From NCBI GenBank assembly GCA_021793155.1, contig JAJYTF010000010.1, positions 87,374 through 151,373 of the forward strand: DNA of 64,000 nt, in the 5' to 3' direction. Within the stretch, counting starts at the first letter, position 1. The number at the start of each line of letters is the position of its first letter. The stretch is from Pseudomonadota bacterium. GTDB lineage: Bacteria > Pseudomonadota > Alphaproteobacteria > Rhodospirillales > Magnetospirillaceae. Below the pieces are notes generated by a model. The model did no database searches and was not told the DNA's origin. It was given only the letters and a program-made list of their open reading frames with translations. The position numbers were made by a program, and so were the translations under genes. Shown in pieces: positions 56,466 to 64,000 of this stretch.

Positions 56466-56493
56466 TTTTACCAACCGGTGACCTGTGGTAAAA
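56466..56493. promoter_or_regulatory. Candidate FCD-regulator operator 1
   Basis: TTTTACCA at 56466-56473 and its complement TGGTAAAA at 56486-56493, spacer 12 nt, 86 nt upstream of the GntR start. The core GGTAAA/TTTACC recurs upstream of lutA at 58005-58021. Confidence 0.5.
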
Positions 56494-56579
56494 ATTTGGC
56501 GTGACTTCCTTCTCAAATGTGGACAGGATTCTGAACGCAGGGTAAATGAGTTGGCCTTCACATTGTTCGCGGAGAGGTC

Positions 56580-57371
56580 GTGGCAAAAGGGCGCATCCGA
56601 CCGGCAAAACTCGCCGAAGCCATCGCAAATCACCTGGAAACCCTCATCCTCGAAGGCTCTCTGCGGCCTGGCGACCGGCTGCTGGCGGAACGAGATCTGG
56701 CCCAGAAGCTGGATGTATCGCGCCCATCGCTACGCGAGGCGCTCGACCTCCTTGAGGCCAGGGGCTTGCTGGAAGGCCGCAAGGCTGGAACCTATGTGGC
56801 ACCCGTGCTGGGCGAGAGCTTCAGCGCGACGCTCGTGGACATGCTGCACAACCGCCCGGAATGTACCTACGATTATCTGGAATTCCGGGGCTTCGTCGAA
56901 GGGGCGGCGGCTTATTTCGCCGCCTTGCGGGCCAGTGAGGTGGACCGAGAACTGATCCATAAGCATTTCGCCGCCATCGAGGCCGCCCACACGAAACTGG
57001 CGCCAACCGACGAAGCCGATGCCGACGCCAGTTTCCATCTGGCCGTCTATGAAGCGAGCCACAACGTCATGCTGCTGCATGTCATGGGAAGCCTGGCCGG
57101 AATGCTGCGCGATGACGTGTTCTACAACCGCGAGCGGCTGTACACGCGAAAAGGCGTGCGGGATCTGCTGCTGGAGCAGCACCGGGCAGTACATGATGCC
57201 GTCATGCGTGGCGACCCGGAAGCGGCCCGGACGGCGGCGGAAGCTCATGTGACCTTCACCCGCTCGGCCCTGCTGGAAATCGACAAAGCCGACAGCGACC
57301 TGGAGTTGTCGCTACGACGTCTGGCCACCCCTGAAACGGAAACTAACGAGGGAACAAACCATGCCGGGTAG
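56580..57371 (+). CDS. GntR-family (FadR/LldR subfamily) transcriptional regulator
   Basis: 263 residues from a GTG at 56580 with GGAGAGG before it. Winged-helix domain (KLAEAIANHLETLILEGSLRPGDRLLAERDLAQKLDVSRPSLREALDLLEARGLLEGRKAGTYV) and an FCD ligand domain with metal-site residues in ADADASFHLAVYEASHN, EQHRAVHDAV and AEAHVTF. Such regulators (LldR/PdhR) sense lactate or related acids and control lactate oxidation. It precedes lutABC, and a similar operator motif lies in both leaders. Confidence 0.9.
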   Translation: MAKGRIRPAKLAEAIANHLETLILEGSLRPGDRLLAERDLAQKLDVSRPSLREALDLLEARGLLEGRKAGTYVAPVLGESFSATLVDMLHNRPECTYDYLEFRGFVEGAAAYFAALRASEVDRELIHKHFAAIEAAHTKLAPTDEADADASFHLAVYEASHNVMLLHVMGSLAGMLRDDVFYNRERLYTRKGVRDLLLEQHRAVHDAVMRGDPEAARTAAEAHVTFTRSALLEIDKADSDLELSLRRLATPETETNEGTNHAG

Positions 57372-57969
57372 CGCCTCATCCAGACGCTCGGACGAGATGC
57401 CCGCCGTGGTGGCGCACCCACAGCCTGCCATGCCGTTGGCGGCGCTGTTGAAGTCGCATCCCGAGTCGGCCTTCGACTATCTGGAATTCCGCCTCATCGT
57501 TGCAGGCATTGCAGCGCGCATGGCCGCCGAACGGGCCACCGATGAGGATCGGGCGCGCCTGACCACGGCCTATGAAGCAGTCGTCGCCGCGGACCGCAAG
57601 GCCGACCCGGCAGTCGAGGCGGACGCCGACGCCGAGTTCCACTTGGCCATCTATGCCGCCACCCACAATGTGGTAATGGAACATATCATGCGCAGCATCT
57701 TCGGGCTGCTGCGCCGGGACGCATTCTACGACCGCAGCCGCCTCTACCGGCGCGAGGGCGTGCGTGAACTGCTGCTGCGCCAACACAAGGCGATCTATGA
57801 CGGGATCATGAACCGCAATCCCGAAGCAGCCCGCATTGCCGCAGAAAAGCATATTCAATACACGCGGGAAGCGTTGCAGGAAAGCCGGGTAGCCGACGAG
57901 CGCCTGGCGGTTGCCATGCGCCGCGCCGGCCGAGACAGCCTGGCCCAGGTGGCCGACCGCGAGCCGTAA
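57361..57969 (+). CDS. FCD-domain protein lacking a DNA-binding domain
   Basis: 202 residues. It starts 11 nt before the preceding regulator's stop, with coupled translation. It aligns with that regulator's FCD domain throughout (FDYLEFRLIVAGIAARMAAERATDEDR; ADADAEFHLAIYAATHN; RREGVRELLLRQHKAIYDGIMN; AEKHIQYT), including the metal ligands. No winged helix precedes it, only about 30 residues of Pro/Ala-rich sequence. Either a duplicate that lost its DNA-binding part or a dimerisation partner or ligand sink for its neighbour. The function is open. Confidence 0.8.
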   Translation: MPGSASSRRSDEMPAVVAHPQPAMPLAALLKSHPESAFDYLEFRLIVAGIAARMAAERATDEDRARLTTAYEAVVAADRKADPAVEADADAEFHLAIYAATHNVVMEHIMRSIFGLLRRDAFYDRSRLYRREGVRELLLRQHKAIYDGIMNRNPEAARIAAEKHIQYTREALQESRVADERLAVAMRRAGRDSLAQVADREP

Positions 57970-58004
57970 GGCTGCAGCAGCCCACAGCCGGCCGAGAATT
58001 ATCT

Positions 58005-58021
58005 GGTAAATTCTTTTTACC
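58005..58021. promoter_or_regulatory. Candidate FCD-regulator operator 2 upstream of lutA
   Basis: GGTAAA at 58005-58010 and TTTACC at 58016-58021, spacer 5 nt. A further TTTTAACCAAA at about 58043 resembles the TTTTACCAA left arm of the operator at 56466. 88 nt upstream of the lutA ATG. Confidence 0.5.
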
Positions 58022-58108
58022 GATTTACATATTCGGAAAAAAGTTTTAACCAAATAGGAAAATGCTGACTCTGCTGAGAGCCCGCCAGCACCGTCCAACG
58101 AGGCCGCC

Positions 58109-58870
58109 ATGGACCACTCACCAAACCCGTCCCACCCGGAAAAAGTTTATTTTTTCGGCACTTGTGTCGTCGATCTGTTCTTCCCTGCCGCCGGATTGGC
58201 TGGCATCAAGCTGCTTCAGGCAGCCGGCCTCGAAGTCATATTTCCGCAGGGCCAAAGCTGTTGCGGCCAGCCGGCCTACAATTCCGGCTTCCTTGACGAG
58301 GCGCGCGCCGTCGCCTGGTCGCAGATCAAATTGTTCAGCAAGGACTACCCGGTTATCCTGCCCTCCGGTTCCTGCGCCGGAATGATGAAAAAGCACTATC
58401 CCTCGCTGTTTCGCGGCCGGCCCGAGCAGGCCGAGGCCGAGGACTTCGCGGCGCGGGTCTACGAGCTGACCCAATTCCTCGTCGACGTGCTCGACATGAA
58501 ATTCGACGACCTGGGCGAGCCGACCAAGGTTACCTGGCACCCCTCCTGCCATTCAATGCGCGAGATGGGCGTCGGCGACCAGCCGAAGAGCCTGCTACGG
58601 CAGCTGTCGAAAGTCGAATTGGTCGAGTTGCCGCGTGAACGCGAATGCTGCGGCTTCGGCGGCACCTTCTCGGTCCGTCAGCCCGAGGTCTCGGCAGCCA
58701 TGGTCACCGACAAGATCGATGCCATTGCCGAAACCGGTGCTGAAATGGTGGTATCCGGCGATTGCGGTTGTCTGCTGAACATCGGCGGAGCGCTGGAAAA
58801 GGCTGAAAGCCGGGCCCACCCGAAGCACATCGCCGAATTCCTGTGGGAGCGCACCCATGGCCGCCGCTGA
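58109..58870 (+). CDS. lutA: Lactate-utilisation iron-sulfur protein LutA (LldE)
   Basis: 253 residues with two CCG-type domains: QSCCGQPAYNSG and PSGSCAGMM in the first, WHPSCHSMREMG and RECCGFGGTFSV in the second. It forms the LutABC complex that oxidises L-lactate to pyruvate in the cytoplasm. The stop overlaps lutB by 14 nt. Upstream are the two FCD regulators. Confidence 0.92.
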   Translation: MDHSPNPSHPEKVYFFGTCVVDLFFPAAGLAGIKLLQAAGLEVIFPQGQSCCGQPAYNSGFLDEARAVAWSQIKLFSKDYPVILPSGSCAGMMKKHYPSLFRGRPEQAEAEDFAARVYELTQFLVDVLDMKFDDLGEPTKVTWHPSCHSMREMGVGDQPKSLLRQLSKVELVELPRERECCGFGGTFSVRQPEVSAAMVTDKIDAIAETGAEMVVSGDCGCLLNIGGALEKAESRAHPKHIAEFLWERTHGRR

Positions 58871-60278
58871 ATTCCGAGACGCCGCAACCCGGGCGCTGGC
58901 CGATCCGCAGCTCCGGGCCAATTTCCGCCGGGCCATGGACGGCCTGATGACCAAGCGCGCCGCCATGTTCGCCGACCGCGACGAATGGACCGCGCTCCGC
59001 TCGCTGGGTGCCGCCGTCCGGGCGCGTTCCCTGCTGCAACTGCCCGAGCTTCTGGAGAGACTCGAGGCGAAACTGACCGAAAACGGCGTCCACGTCCACT
59101 GGGCCGAGACGGTTGACCAAGGCAACGCCATCTTCAAGCAGATCCTGTCCCGGCACGACGCCACGCGGCTGGTCAAGGGCAAGTCGATGGTGTCCGAGGA
59201 AATCGGCCTCAACCACGCGCTGGAGGCCGACGGCATCGAGGTGATCGAGGCCGACCTTGGCGAATACATCATCCAGCTCGACCACGAAAAGCCGTCGCAC
59301 ATCATCATGCCGGCGATCCACAAGAACAAGCAGCAGATCGCCCGCCTGTTCTCGCAGAAGATCAAAGACGCCGCCTACACCGAGGACGTGGACCGCCTGA
59401 CCGGCCTGGCCCGCCAGGTGCTTCGCCGCAAATTCGCCGAGGCCGATGCCGGCGTTTCAGGAGTCAACGTGGCGGTGGCCGAGACCGGCACCCTGGTACT
59501 GGTGGAGAATGAGGGCAATGGCCGGATGTGTACCACCATCCCGAAGCTGCACATTGCCGTCATGGGCCTGGAAAAGGTGGTCGAGCGCCTGGAAGAGGTG
59601 CCTCCGGTGCTCTCGCTGCTGACCCGTTCGGCGACCGCCCAGCCGATCACCACCTATGTCAACATGATCACCGGCCCCCGCCGGCCGGGTGAAAAGGATG
59701 GCCCCGAAGAGGTCCATCTGGTCATTCTCGACAACGGCCGGTCGCGGGTCTTCGCCGACCCGCAGTTGCGCAATACGCTCCGCTGCATCCGCTGCGGCGC
59801 CTGCATGAACCACTGCCCGGTCTACACCCGGGTTGGCGGCCATGCCTATCCGGGCGTCTATCCCGGCCCCATCGGCAAGATCCTGACGCCCCAGATCCTG
59901 GGCATGGATGTTGCCGGAGACCTGCCTCATGCGTCCAGTCTATGCAACGCCTGTGTGGAGGTCTGCCCGGTGGAGATCCCCATCGCGTCCCTGCTGGTAC
60001 GCCTGCGCGGCGAAGCGATCCGACCTGAGCCCGGAGCGGTCAAGGGCGCCGGCAGCCACGCCGATCCCACCGAGGCGTGGACATGGCGCGGCTGGGCGCT
60101 GGCCTATCGCGTCCCCGCCCTCTACCGCCTCACCACCTTCCTGCTCACGCGTTTCGGCTGGGCTTTGCCGGGCCGAATGCCGCTCCTGAAGGAATGGACT
60201 TCTGTGCGCAGCAGACCTCGCTTCGCATCGCAGACCCTTCACGAACTCGCTCGTCGCGAAAAGGTGTCCAACCAATGA
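58857..60278 (+). CDS. lutB: Lactate-utilisation iron-sulfur protein LutB (LldF)
   Basis: 473 residues. N-terminal LUD domain (about 60-300: KGKSMVSEEIGLNHALEADGIEV, GVNVAVAETGTLVLVENEGN) and two 4Fe-4S clusters (CIRCGACMNHCPVY; CNACVEVCPVEIPI). Transfers electrons within LutABC. The C-terminus matches LutB's extra domain. It overlaps lutA by 14 nt and lutC by 4 nt. Confidence 0.94.
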   Translation: MAAAEFRDAATRALADPQLRANFRRAMDGLMTKRAAMFADRDEWTALRSLGAAVRARSLLQLPELLERLEAKLTENGVHVHWAETVDQGNAIFKQILSRHDATRLVKGKSMVSEEIGLNHALEADGIEVIEADLGEYIIQLDHEKPSHIIMPAIHKNKQQIARLFSQKIKDAAYTEDVDRLTGLARQVLRRKFAEADAGVSGVNVAVAETGTLVLVENEGNGRMCTTIPKLHIAVMGLEKVVERLEEVPPVLSLLTRSATAQPITTYVNMITGPRRPGEKDGPEEVHLVILDNGRSRVFADPQLRNTLRCIRCGACMNHCPVYTRVGGHAYPGVYPGPIGKILTPQILGMDVAGDLPHASSLCNACVEVCPVEIPIASLLVRLRGEAIRPEPGAVKGAGSHADPTEAWTWRGWALAYRVPALYRLTTFLLTRFGWALPGRMPLLKEWTSVRSRPRFASQTLHELARREKVSNQ

Positions 60279-60931
60279 CCGATGCACGCACAGCCATCCT
60301 GGGCCGCCTGCGCGCGGCCGCCGGCAAGGACGTTCCGCCGGCCGAAGACTTCACCGTCGTCTCGCCGCGTGGCTGGACCGCCGAACACCGTCTGGAGCGC
60401 TTGCGGCGCATGATGGAGGCGGTCCACACGGAGTTCCTCGATTGCCGCGGCCAGGATTGGCTGGGGCCGCTGCGGGACTGGCTGATCCAGGAAGGTGTAC
60501 CCGGCCTGATCTATGCGCCGGCGACGGCGATCGGCCGCCGACTGGCCGCCGAGTGGTCGGGCGGCGTACCGCTGATCTCCTACGACAAGGCCATGGCGGA
60601 ATGGAAGGAGGAGCTGTTCGCCCAGTCCGCCGCCGGCATTACCGGCACCCGCGGCGGCATCGCCGAGACCGGCAGTCTGATCCTGTGGACCGACGCCGAC
60701 CAGCCGCGCAGCCTGTCACTGGTTCCGCCCCTGCACATCGCCCTGCTCGACGTGAACAGTCTTTACGACACCTTCTGGCAGGCCATGCGGGAACAGAAAT
60801 GGGCGGCCGGCATGCCGACCAACCTGCTGCTGATCTCGGGGCCCTCGAAGACCGCTGATATCGAGCAGACTCTTGCATATGGCGTGCATGGACCGAAGCG
60901 GCTTCTCGTCATCCTGGTCGACCAGTGCTGA
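60275..60931 (+). CDS. lutC: Lactate-utilisation protein LutC (LldG)
   Basis: 218 residues from the ATG at 60275, which overlaps the lutB stop (ATGA). LUD-domain protein: EEGVPGLIYAPATA-like stretch, GGVPLISYDKAMAEWKEELFAQSAAGITGTRGGIAETGSLILW and GPSKTADIEQTLAYGVHGPKRL, the usual LutC ending. Completes the L-lactate oxidation complex. Confidence 0.92.
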   Translation: MTDARTAILGRLRAAAGKDVPPAEDFTVVSPRGWTAEHRLERLRRMMEAVHTEFLDCRGQDWLGPLRDWLIQEGVPGLIYAPATAIGRRLAAEWSGGVPLISYDKAMAEWKEELFAQSAAGITGTRGGIAETGSLILWTDADQPRSLSLVPPLHIALLDVNSLYDTFWQAMREQKWAAGMPTNLLLISGPSKTADIEQTLAYGVHGPKRLLVILVDQC

Positions 60932-61068
60932 AGTCACAGGACCCCGCGACAACGGTGATAGGCGAATAGGCGATCATACGTCGGCGAAATACCGTTCCGT
61001 TTGCAACCCGATCCTTTGCCCGATAACCTCTTGGCGGGGGAGTTTCAACCGGGGGCCATCGCAGGCTG

Positions 61069-61821
61069 ATGTCGCAAGCGAACGCAATTCTCGAGCCATT
61101 TGTCAGCGATCTGCAGACGGCGCAGGGGTTCGAGGACTTGCGTACCATGTTCGACCGAACGGTCGGTGCCATGGGATTTCGCTATTTCACCTACCACATC
61201 GTAAAGATCGCCGGCGTCGGCTCGTATCTTCCCTACGTTATCACCACCTATCCGGACGAATGGGTAAACCATTACATTACCCAGGACTATGTGAGGGTCG
61301 ATCCGATCATCACCGTCGGACCGAAACGGTTGGTTCCCTTCCTGTGGGACGACATCGCCAGCCCTGGACAGCTGGAGGGACGACAGGTGACGCTGTATGC
61401 GGAGGCGAGCGACCTTAGTATCGCCAAGGGCATGAGCATCCCCATCCATGGACACAAAGGCGAATTCGCCATGATGTCGGTGGTACCGGCCGGCACCCCG
61501 CAGGAAGCGGAAAAGACCCTTTCCGAGTTCCGCAACACCCTGCATCTGCTGGCGCTCTACTACCACAACCACGCCGGCACCATGCTGATCGAGAAGAGCT
61601 ACGGCGGGACCCGCAAGAAATCCGTGCTCACGGCGCGCGAGCGTGAATGCCTGCAATGGGCGGCGATCGGCAAGAGCACCTGGGAGACCTCGGTCATCCT
61701 GCACATTTCCGAAGCATCGGTCGTGTTTCACGTCGAAAACGCCAAGCGCAAGCTGGACGTTACCAACCGCACCCACGCCGTCGTCCGCGCTATCATGCTC
61801 GGGCTGATTTCCCTGGACTGA
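61069..61821 (+). CDS. LuxR-family quorum-sensing transcriptional regulator
   Basis: 250 residues. N-terminal autoinducer-binding domain with the conserved ligand residues at near-canonical positions (W65, Y69, D78, P79, W93 in DEWVNHYITQDYVRVDP..PFLWDD). C-terminal LuxR helix-turn-helix (VLTARERECLQWAAIGKSTWETSVILHISEASVVFHV). Binds acyl-homoserine lactones and acts on lux-box promoters. The luxI homologue begins 112 nt downstream with a lux box between. Confidence 0.92.
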   Translation: MSQANAILEPFVSDLQTAQGFEDLRTMFDRTVGAMGFRYFTYHIVKIAGVGSYLPYVITTYPDEWVNHYITQDYVRVDPIITVGPKRLVPFLWDDIASPGQLEGRQVTLYAEASDLSIAKGMSIPIHGHKGEFAMMSVVPAGTPQEAEKTLSEFRNTLHLLALYYHNHAGTMLIEKSYGGTRKKSVLTARERECLQWAAIGKSTWETSVILHISEASVVFHVENAKRKLDVTNRTHAVVRAIMLGLISLD

Positions 61822-61855
61822 CTTCCCAGTATATCCGGCCGGCTCGCGTCCCGAA

Positions 61856-61873
61856 CCTCTAGTTTTCTAGAGG
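61856..61873 (+). promoter_or_regulatory. Lux box upstream of luxI
   Basis: CCTCTAG-TTTT-CTAGAGG, a perfect 7-bp dyad of 18 bp in total, centred 69 nt before the luxI ATG. Size, symmetry and location fit a LuxR binding site; the half-site CCTCTAG is close to the consensus CTG-type half. A terminator role is less likely because no T-run follows. Confidence 0.7.
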
Positions 61874-61933
61874 CTAAATTTCGCGCGGACATTTGCTTCA
61901 CTTCTCCCCACTGCAACCGGTGGGGAGGAAGAC

Positions 61934-62560
61934 ATGCTGCACGTGATCCCCGGAGATCGCATCGGCGACCATCGTCAATTGGCCGAGTCCATGTTCGAGC
62001 TGCGCTACAGCGTCTTCGTCGAGCGCCTGGGCTGGAAACTGGATTGCCGGCCGGGGCGCGAGGTCGACCAGTTCGACCATCCCGGCGCCATCCATCTGGT
62101 GGTGAGCAATCCCCGGCGCCAGGCGGTGGCAAGTTGCCGGATGTTGCCCACCACCGCCCCCAACCTGCTCTGTGATATCTTCCCCTACCTGGCCCGCGAC
62201 GGCAGACCGCCGGTCGATTCCCGCATCTGGGAAGCCAGCCGGCTGGCCGTCGACACCCGCCCCGACCGGCTTGAAGGCTGCGACAATGTCTGCGGCGAGC
62301 TGCTTGCCGGCATCATGGAGTTCGCCTGCCATCTGGGGCTTTCCCATCTCGTATCGGTATCGGACCGGCGCGTCGAACGGATCCTGAAGCGGGCCGGGTG
62401 GCAGTTGGCCCGCCTGGGCGAGCCCCACCGAATGGATGGCTTCGACGTCATGGGGGAAATCACCGAGGTCTCGACCGAGGCCCTCGAACGCGTCCGCAAC
62501 CGCTGCAACGTCACAGATTCACTCGTTCCCCACCTCGAAGACATTCGGAGAGCCGCATAA
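61934..62560 (+). CDS. Acyl-homoserine-lactone synthase (LuxI family)
   Basis: 208 residues; GGAGGAAG precedes the ATG. All eight LuxI hallmark residues are present at the expected places: R24, F28, W34 (LRYSVFVERLGW), D45, D48 (VDQFDHP), R69 (SCRMLP), E100 and R103 (WEASRLAVD). Makes acyl-homoserine lactone from SAM and an acyl donor. The acyl chain cannot be predicted. The stop overlaps the next ATG by 1 nt. Confidence 0.94.
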   Translation: MLHVIPGDRIGDHRQLAESMFELRYSVFVERLGWKLDCRPGREVDQFDHPGAIHLVVSNPRRQAVASCRMLPTTAPNLLCDIFPYLARDGRPPVDSRIWEASRLAVDTRPDRLEGCDNVCGELLAGIMEFACHLGLSHLVSVSDRRVERILKRAGWQLARLGEPHRMDGFDVMGEITEVSTEALERVRNRCNVTDSLVPHLEDIRRAA

Positions 62561-62754
62561 TGCACAGCGCCAACGTCATCCAACTGTTCCCCGCCGCCAG
62601 GGAAGAAAAGCAGCTTGAACGGACCAGAGGCATTCGAATGTCGCTGCGCTATCTCGAGCAGGAAGCGGCGGATGCCGGCTTCGCCGAACTGGCCATGCTG
62701 ATCGGAGTAGCGGCTTTGGCCGCGCAGGATATGGAAGACACCGACCGGAGCTGA
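62560..62754 (+). CDS. Small protein translationally coupled to luxI
   Basis: 64 residues, start overlapping the luxI stop (TAATG) and CGGAG 6 nt upstream. N-terminal MHSANVIQLFPAAREEKQ, a mid helix (RGIRMSLRYLEQEAADAGF) and a mildly hydrophobic helix (AELAMLIGVAALAAQDM). No family recognised. The coupling makes it part of the quorum-sensing operon, perhaps a modulator, but function is unknown. Confidence 0.6.
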   Translation: MHSANVIQLFPAAREEKQLERTRGIRMSLRYLEQEAADAGFAELAMLIGVAALAAQDMEDTDRS

Positions 62755-62824
62755 ACCGGACGGCGCATTCCCACTCTTTTCCCTTTCCCCCTTTCCCTCA
62801 TCCTTCCCCGCGCTTGCTATCGGC

Positions 62825-62849
62825 CGACCGGCACTCTGCCGGCCGGTCG
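62825..62849 (+). terminator. Hairpin after the luxI operon
   Basis: CGACCGGC / GCCGGTCG, perfect 8-bp arms with a 9-nt spacer, 71 nt after the small ORF. No T-run; it may end the luxI transcript. Confidence 0.4.
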
Positions 62850-63028
62850 ATGGCAAAGCGTACAGCCATATTGACAGCGGCACGCTCCCTGCTGGTAGGA
62901 TGGCGCCGCGTGTATTAGAAATATTTTAATTATCATTGCTAGGTGTGTAGGCCAGACTTTCGGCGCCATGGCTAGACCAGGTCGAAGCTCCCGGCATCAA
63001 GAGGATCCAAGGGACAAGGAGTCACTGA

Positions 63029-64000
63029 ATGACAGCAGACAGCATGGCGCTGCGCCAGCGGACGAGCACATCACCATACGTGGACGATGTAGTAAGGAAG
63101 TTCGTCGTTGCCACGGTGCTTTGGGGTGTTTTCGGCTTCTTCATGGGCGATTATATCGCCTGGGAACTGGCCTACCCTGCCTTGAACCTTGGTTTCGAAT
63201 GGACGAATTTCGGGCGCCTCCGCCCCGTCCACACCAATCTTGTGATCTTCGCCTTCGCCGGCAACATGCTGATCGGCACGTCTTTCTTCGTGGTTCAGCG
63301 AACCTGCCGGGCCGCCCTGTTCGGCGGCCGGGGCCTGGGAAATTTTGTCTTCTGGGGTTATCAGTTGGTCATAGTTCTGGCCATCGGCGGCTACCCGTTG
63401 GGCATCACCGCCGCCAAGGAATATGCCGAGATGGAGTGGTACACCGCGCTGCTGCTGACGGTGGTGTGGCTCGCATATCTCGGCGCATTCGTCGGCACGC
63501 TGCACAAGCGCAAGGAACAGCACATCTATGTGGCCAACTGGTTCTACCTGGCCTTCATCATTACCATCGCCATGCTGCACCTGGGCAATCACCTGGCCGT
63601 ACCCACCATCATCTTCGGCGGCACCTGGTGGAAGTCCTACGAGATCTATTCGGGCGTGCAAAGCGCCATGGTCCAGTGGTGGTATGGCCACAACGCCGTG
63701 GGCTTCCTGCTGACCGCCGGCTTTCTCGGCATGATGTACTATTTCATACCGAAGCGGGCTCAGCGGCCGGTCTATTCCTACCGCCTGTCGATCATCCATT
63801 TCTGGGCGCTGATCTTCCTTTACATCTGGGCCGGCCCGCACCACCTGCACTACACCGCCCTGCCCGACTGGGTGCAGACCCTGGGCATGACCTTCTCGGT
63901 GATGCTGTGGATGCCCTCCTGGGGCGGCATGATCAACGGCCTGATGACCCTGTCGGGCGCCTGGGACAAGCTGCGCACCGACCCGGTGATCCGCTTCCTG
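63029..64000 (+). CDS. ccoN: cbb3-type cytochrome c oxidase subunit I (CcoN), cut by the window end
   Basis: 324 residues visible from the ATG at 63029 (AAGGAG upstream); it runs off the window end. Heme-copper oxidase features: [23 protein letters not shown] (low-spin heme His), [25 protein letters not shown] (CuB ligand His), [16 protein letters not shown] (His-His CuB ligands). CcoN is the catalytic subunit of the high-affinity oxidase used at low oxygen. ccoO, ccoQ and ccoP should follow outside the window. No clear FNR box is seen upstream. Confidence 0.94.
   Translation, partial: MTADSMALRQRTSTSPYVDDVVRKFVVATVLWGVFGFFMGDYIAWELAYPALNLGFEWTNFGRLRPVHTNLVIFAFAGNMLIGTSFFVVQRTCRAALFGGRGLGNFVFWGYQLVIVLAIGGYPLGITAAKEYAEMEWYTALLLTVVWLAYLGAFVGTLHKRKEQHIYVANWFYLAFIITIAMLHLGNHLAVPTIIFGGTWWKSYEIYSGVQSAMVQWWYGHNAVGFLLTAGFLGMMYYFIPKRAQRPVYSYRLSIIHFWALIFLYIWAGPHHLHYTALPDWVQTLGMTFSVMLWMPSWGGMINGLMTLSGAWDKLRTDPVIRFL

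Noticed and set aside
62926..62944. FNR/Anr box upstream of ccoN
   Set aside because: The AT-rich string TTTTAATTATCAT matches one half-site of TTGAT-N4-ATCAA and not the other; too weak to call.

Overview
The window looks like a chromosomal segment of a GC-rich free-living alphaproteobacterium, most likely of the order Rhodospirillales (Magnetospirillum/Phaeospirillum-like). This rests on gene content: a MipZ-type ParA ATPase, a bactofilin beside an M23 peptidase, adjacent ClpS and ClpA, a phasin, cbb3 oxidase, MotAB/FliN and a LuxR/LuxI pair. The genus is inference; no rRNA or tRNA gene is visible. Gene density is high, most genes are housekeeping or metabolic, and I see no prophage, transposase, CRISPR array or integrase.

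Layout. 1-5.7 kb: FliN, a rhomboid protease, a DUF2795 protein, an FmdE-like protein and a type I secretion ATPase plus HlyD adaptor. 5.9-8.6 kb: a large acyl-CoA-ligase/GNAT fusion (Pat-like), followed by a broken DsrE-like gene. 9.0-11.4 kb: MotA, MotB and two small uncharacterised proteins. 11.6-14.1 kb: an AbrB-type membrane protein, a small secreted repeat protein and an IclR regulator. 14.1-20.4 kb: a CoA-acylating semialdehyde dehydrogenase divergent from iclR, then a complete branched-chain amino-acid-type ABC importer (SBP, two permeases, two ATPases). 20.9-28.8 kb: an aldehyde dehydrogenase with DUF779 partner, a FIST sensor, a PAS hybrid histidine kinase, a periplasmic binding protein and a convergent LuxR-type response regulator. 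This resembles the regulatory part of a quinoprotein alcohol-oxidation regulon. 29-34.6 kb (minus strand): GlgX, ClpA, ClpS and a phasin. 35-36.3 kb: a D,D-carboxypeptidase with SPOR domain.

36.5-45.4 kb is a long minus-strand run: MipZ, a VWA protein, a membrane J-protein, GalU, Ugd, Pgm, a phosphomannomutase-type enzyme and an isochorismatase-like hydrolase. The four sugar enzymes supply UDP-glucose, UDP-glucuronate and possibly mannose-1-phosphate for envelope polysaccharide. 45.6-49.4 kb: an FAD oxidoreductase overlapping a GH114-like secreted protein, then CobD and a SET-domain protein on the minus strand. 49.8-55.1 kb: M23 peptidase and bactofilin, a trypsin-like S1C protease with an odd start, TerC, two uncharacterised envelope proteins and a phytochelatin-synthase-like papain-fold enzyme. 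55.3-60.9 kb: an unknown 358-residue protein and a lactate-utilisation cluster (LutA/B/C) preceded by two tandem FCD regulators, the second without a DNA-binding domain. 61-62.8 kb: a luxR-luxI quorum-sensing pair with a convincing lux box and a translationally coupled 64-residue ORF. The window ends inside ccoN.

Non-coding structure: several intergenic palindromes recur at distant sites and look like dispersed REP-type repeats. Other notable sites are a perfect 21-bp-arm palindrome at 49.4 kb, a 30-bp tandem duplication at 36.4 kb, a pentanucleotide microsatellite in the phasin leader, and dyad operator candidates upstream of mmsA, the lut genes and luxI. I found no clearly novel multi-gene system. 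The best candidates for new biology are the HTH-less FCD regulator, the small ORF coupled to luxI, the MipZ-VWA-J-protein cluster and the exported phytochelatin-synthase homologue with its overlapping convergent neighbour.
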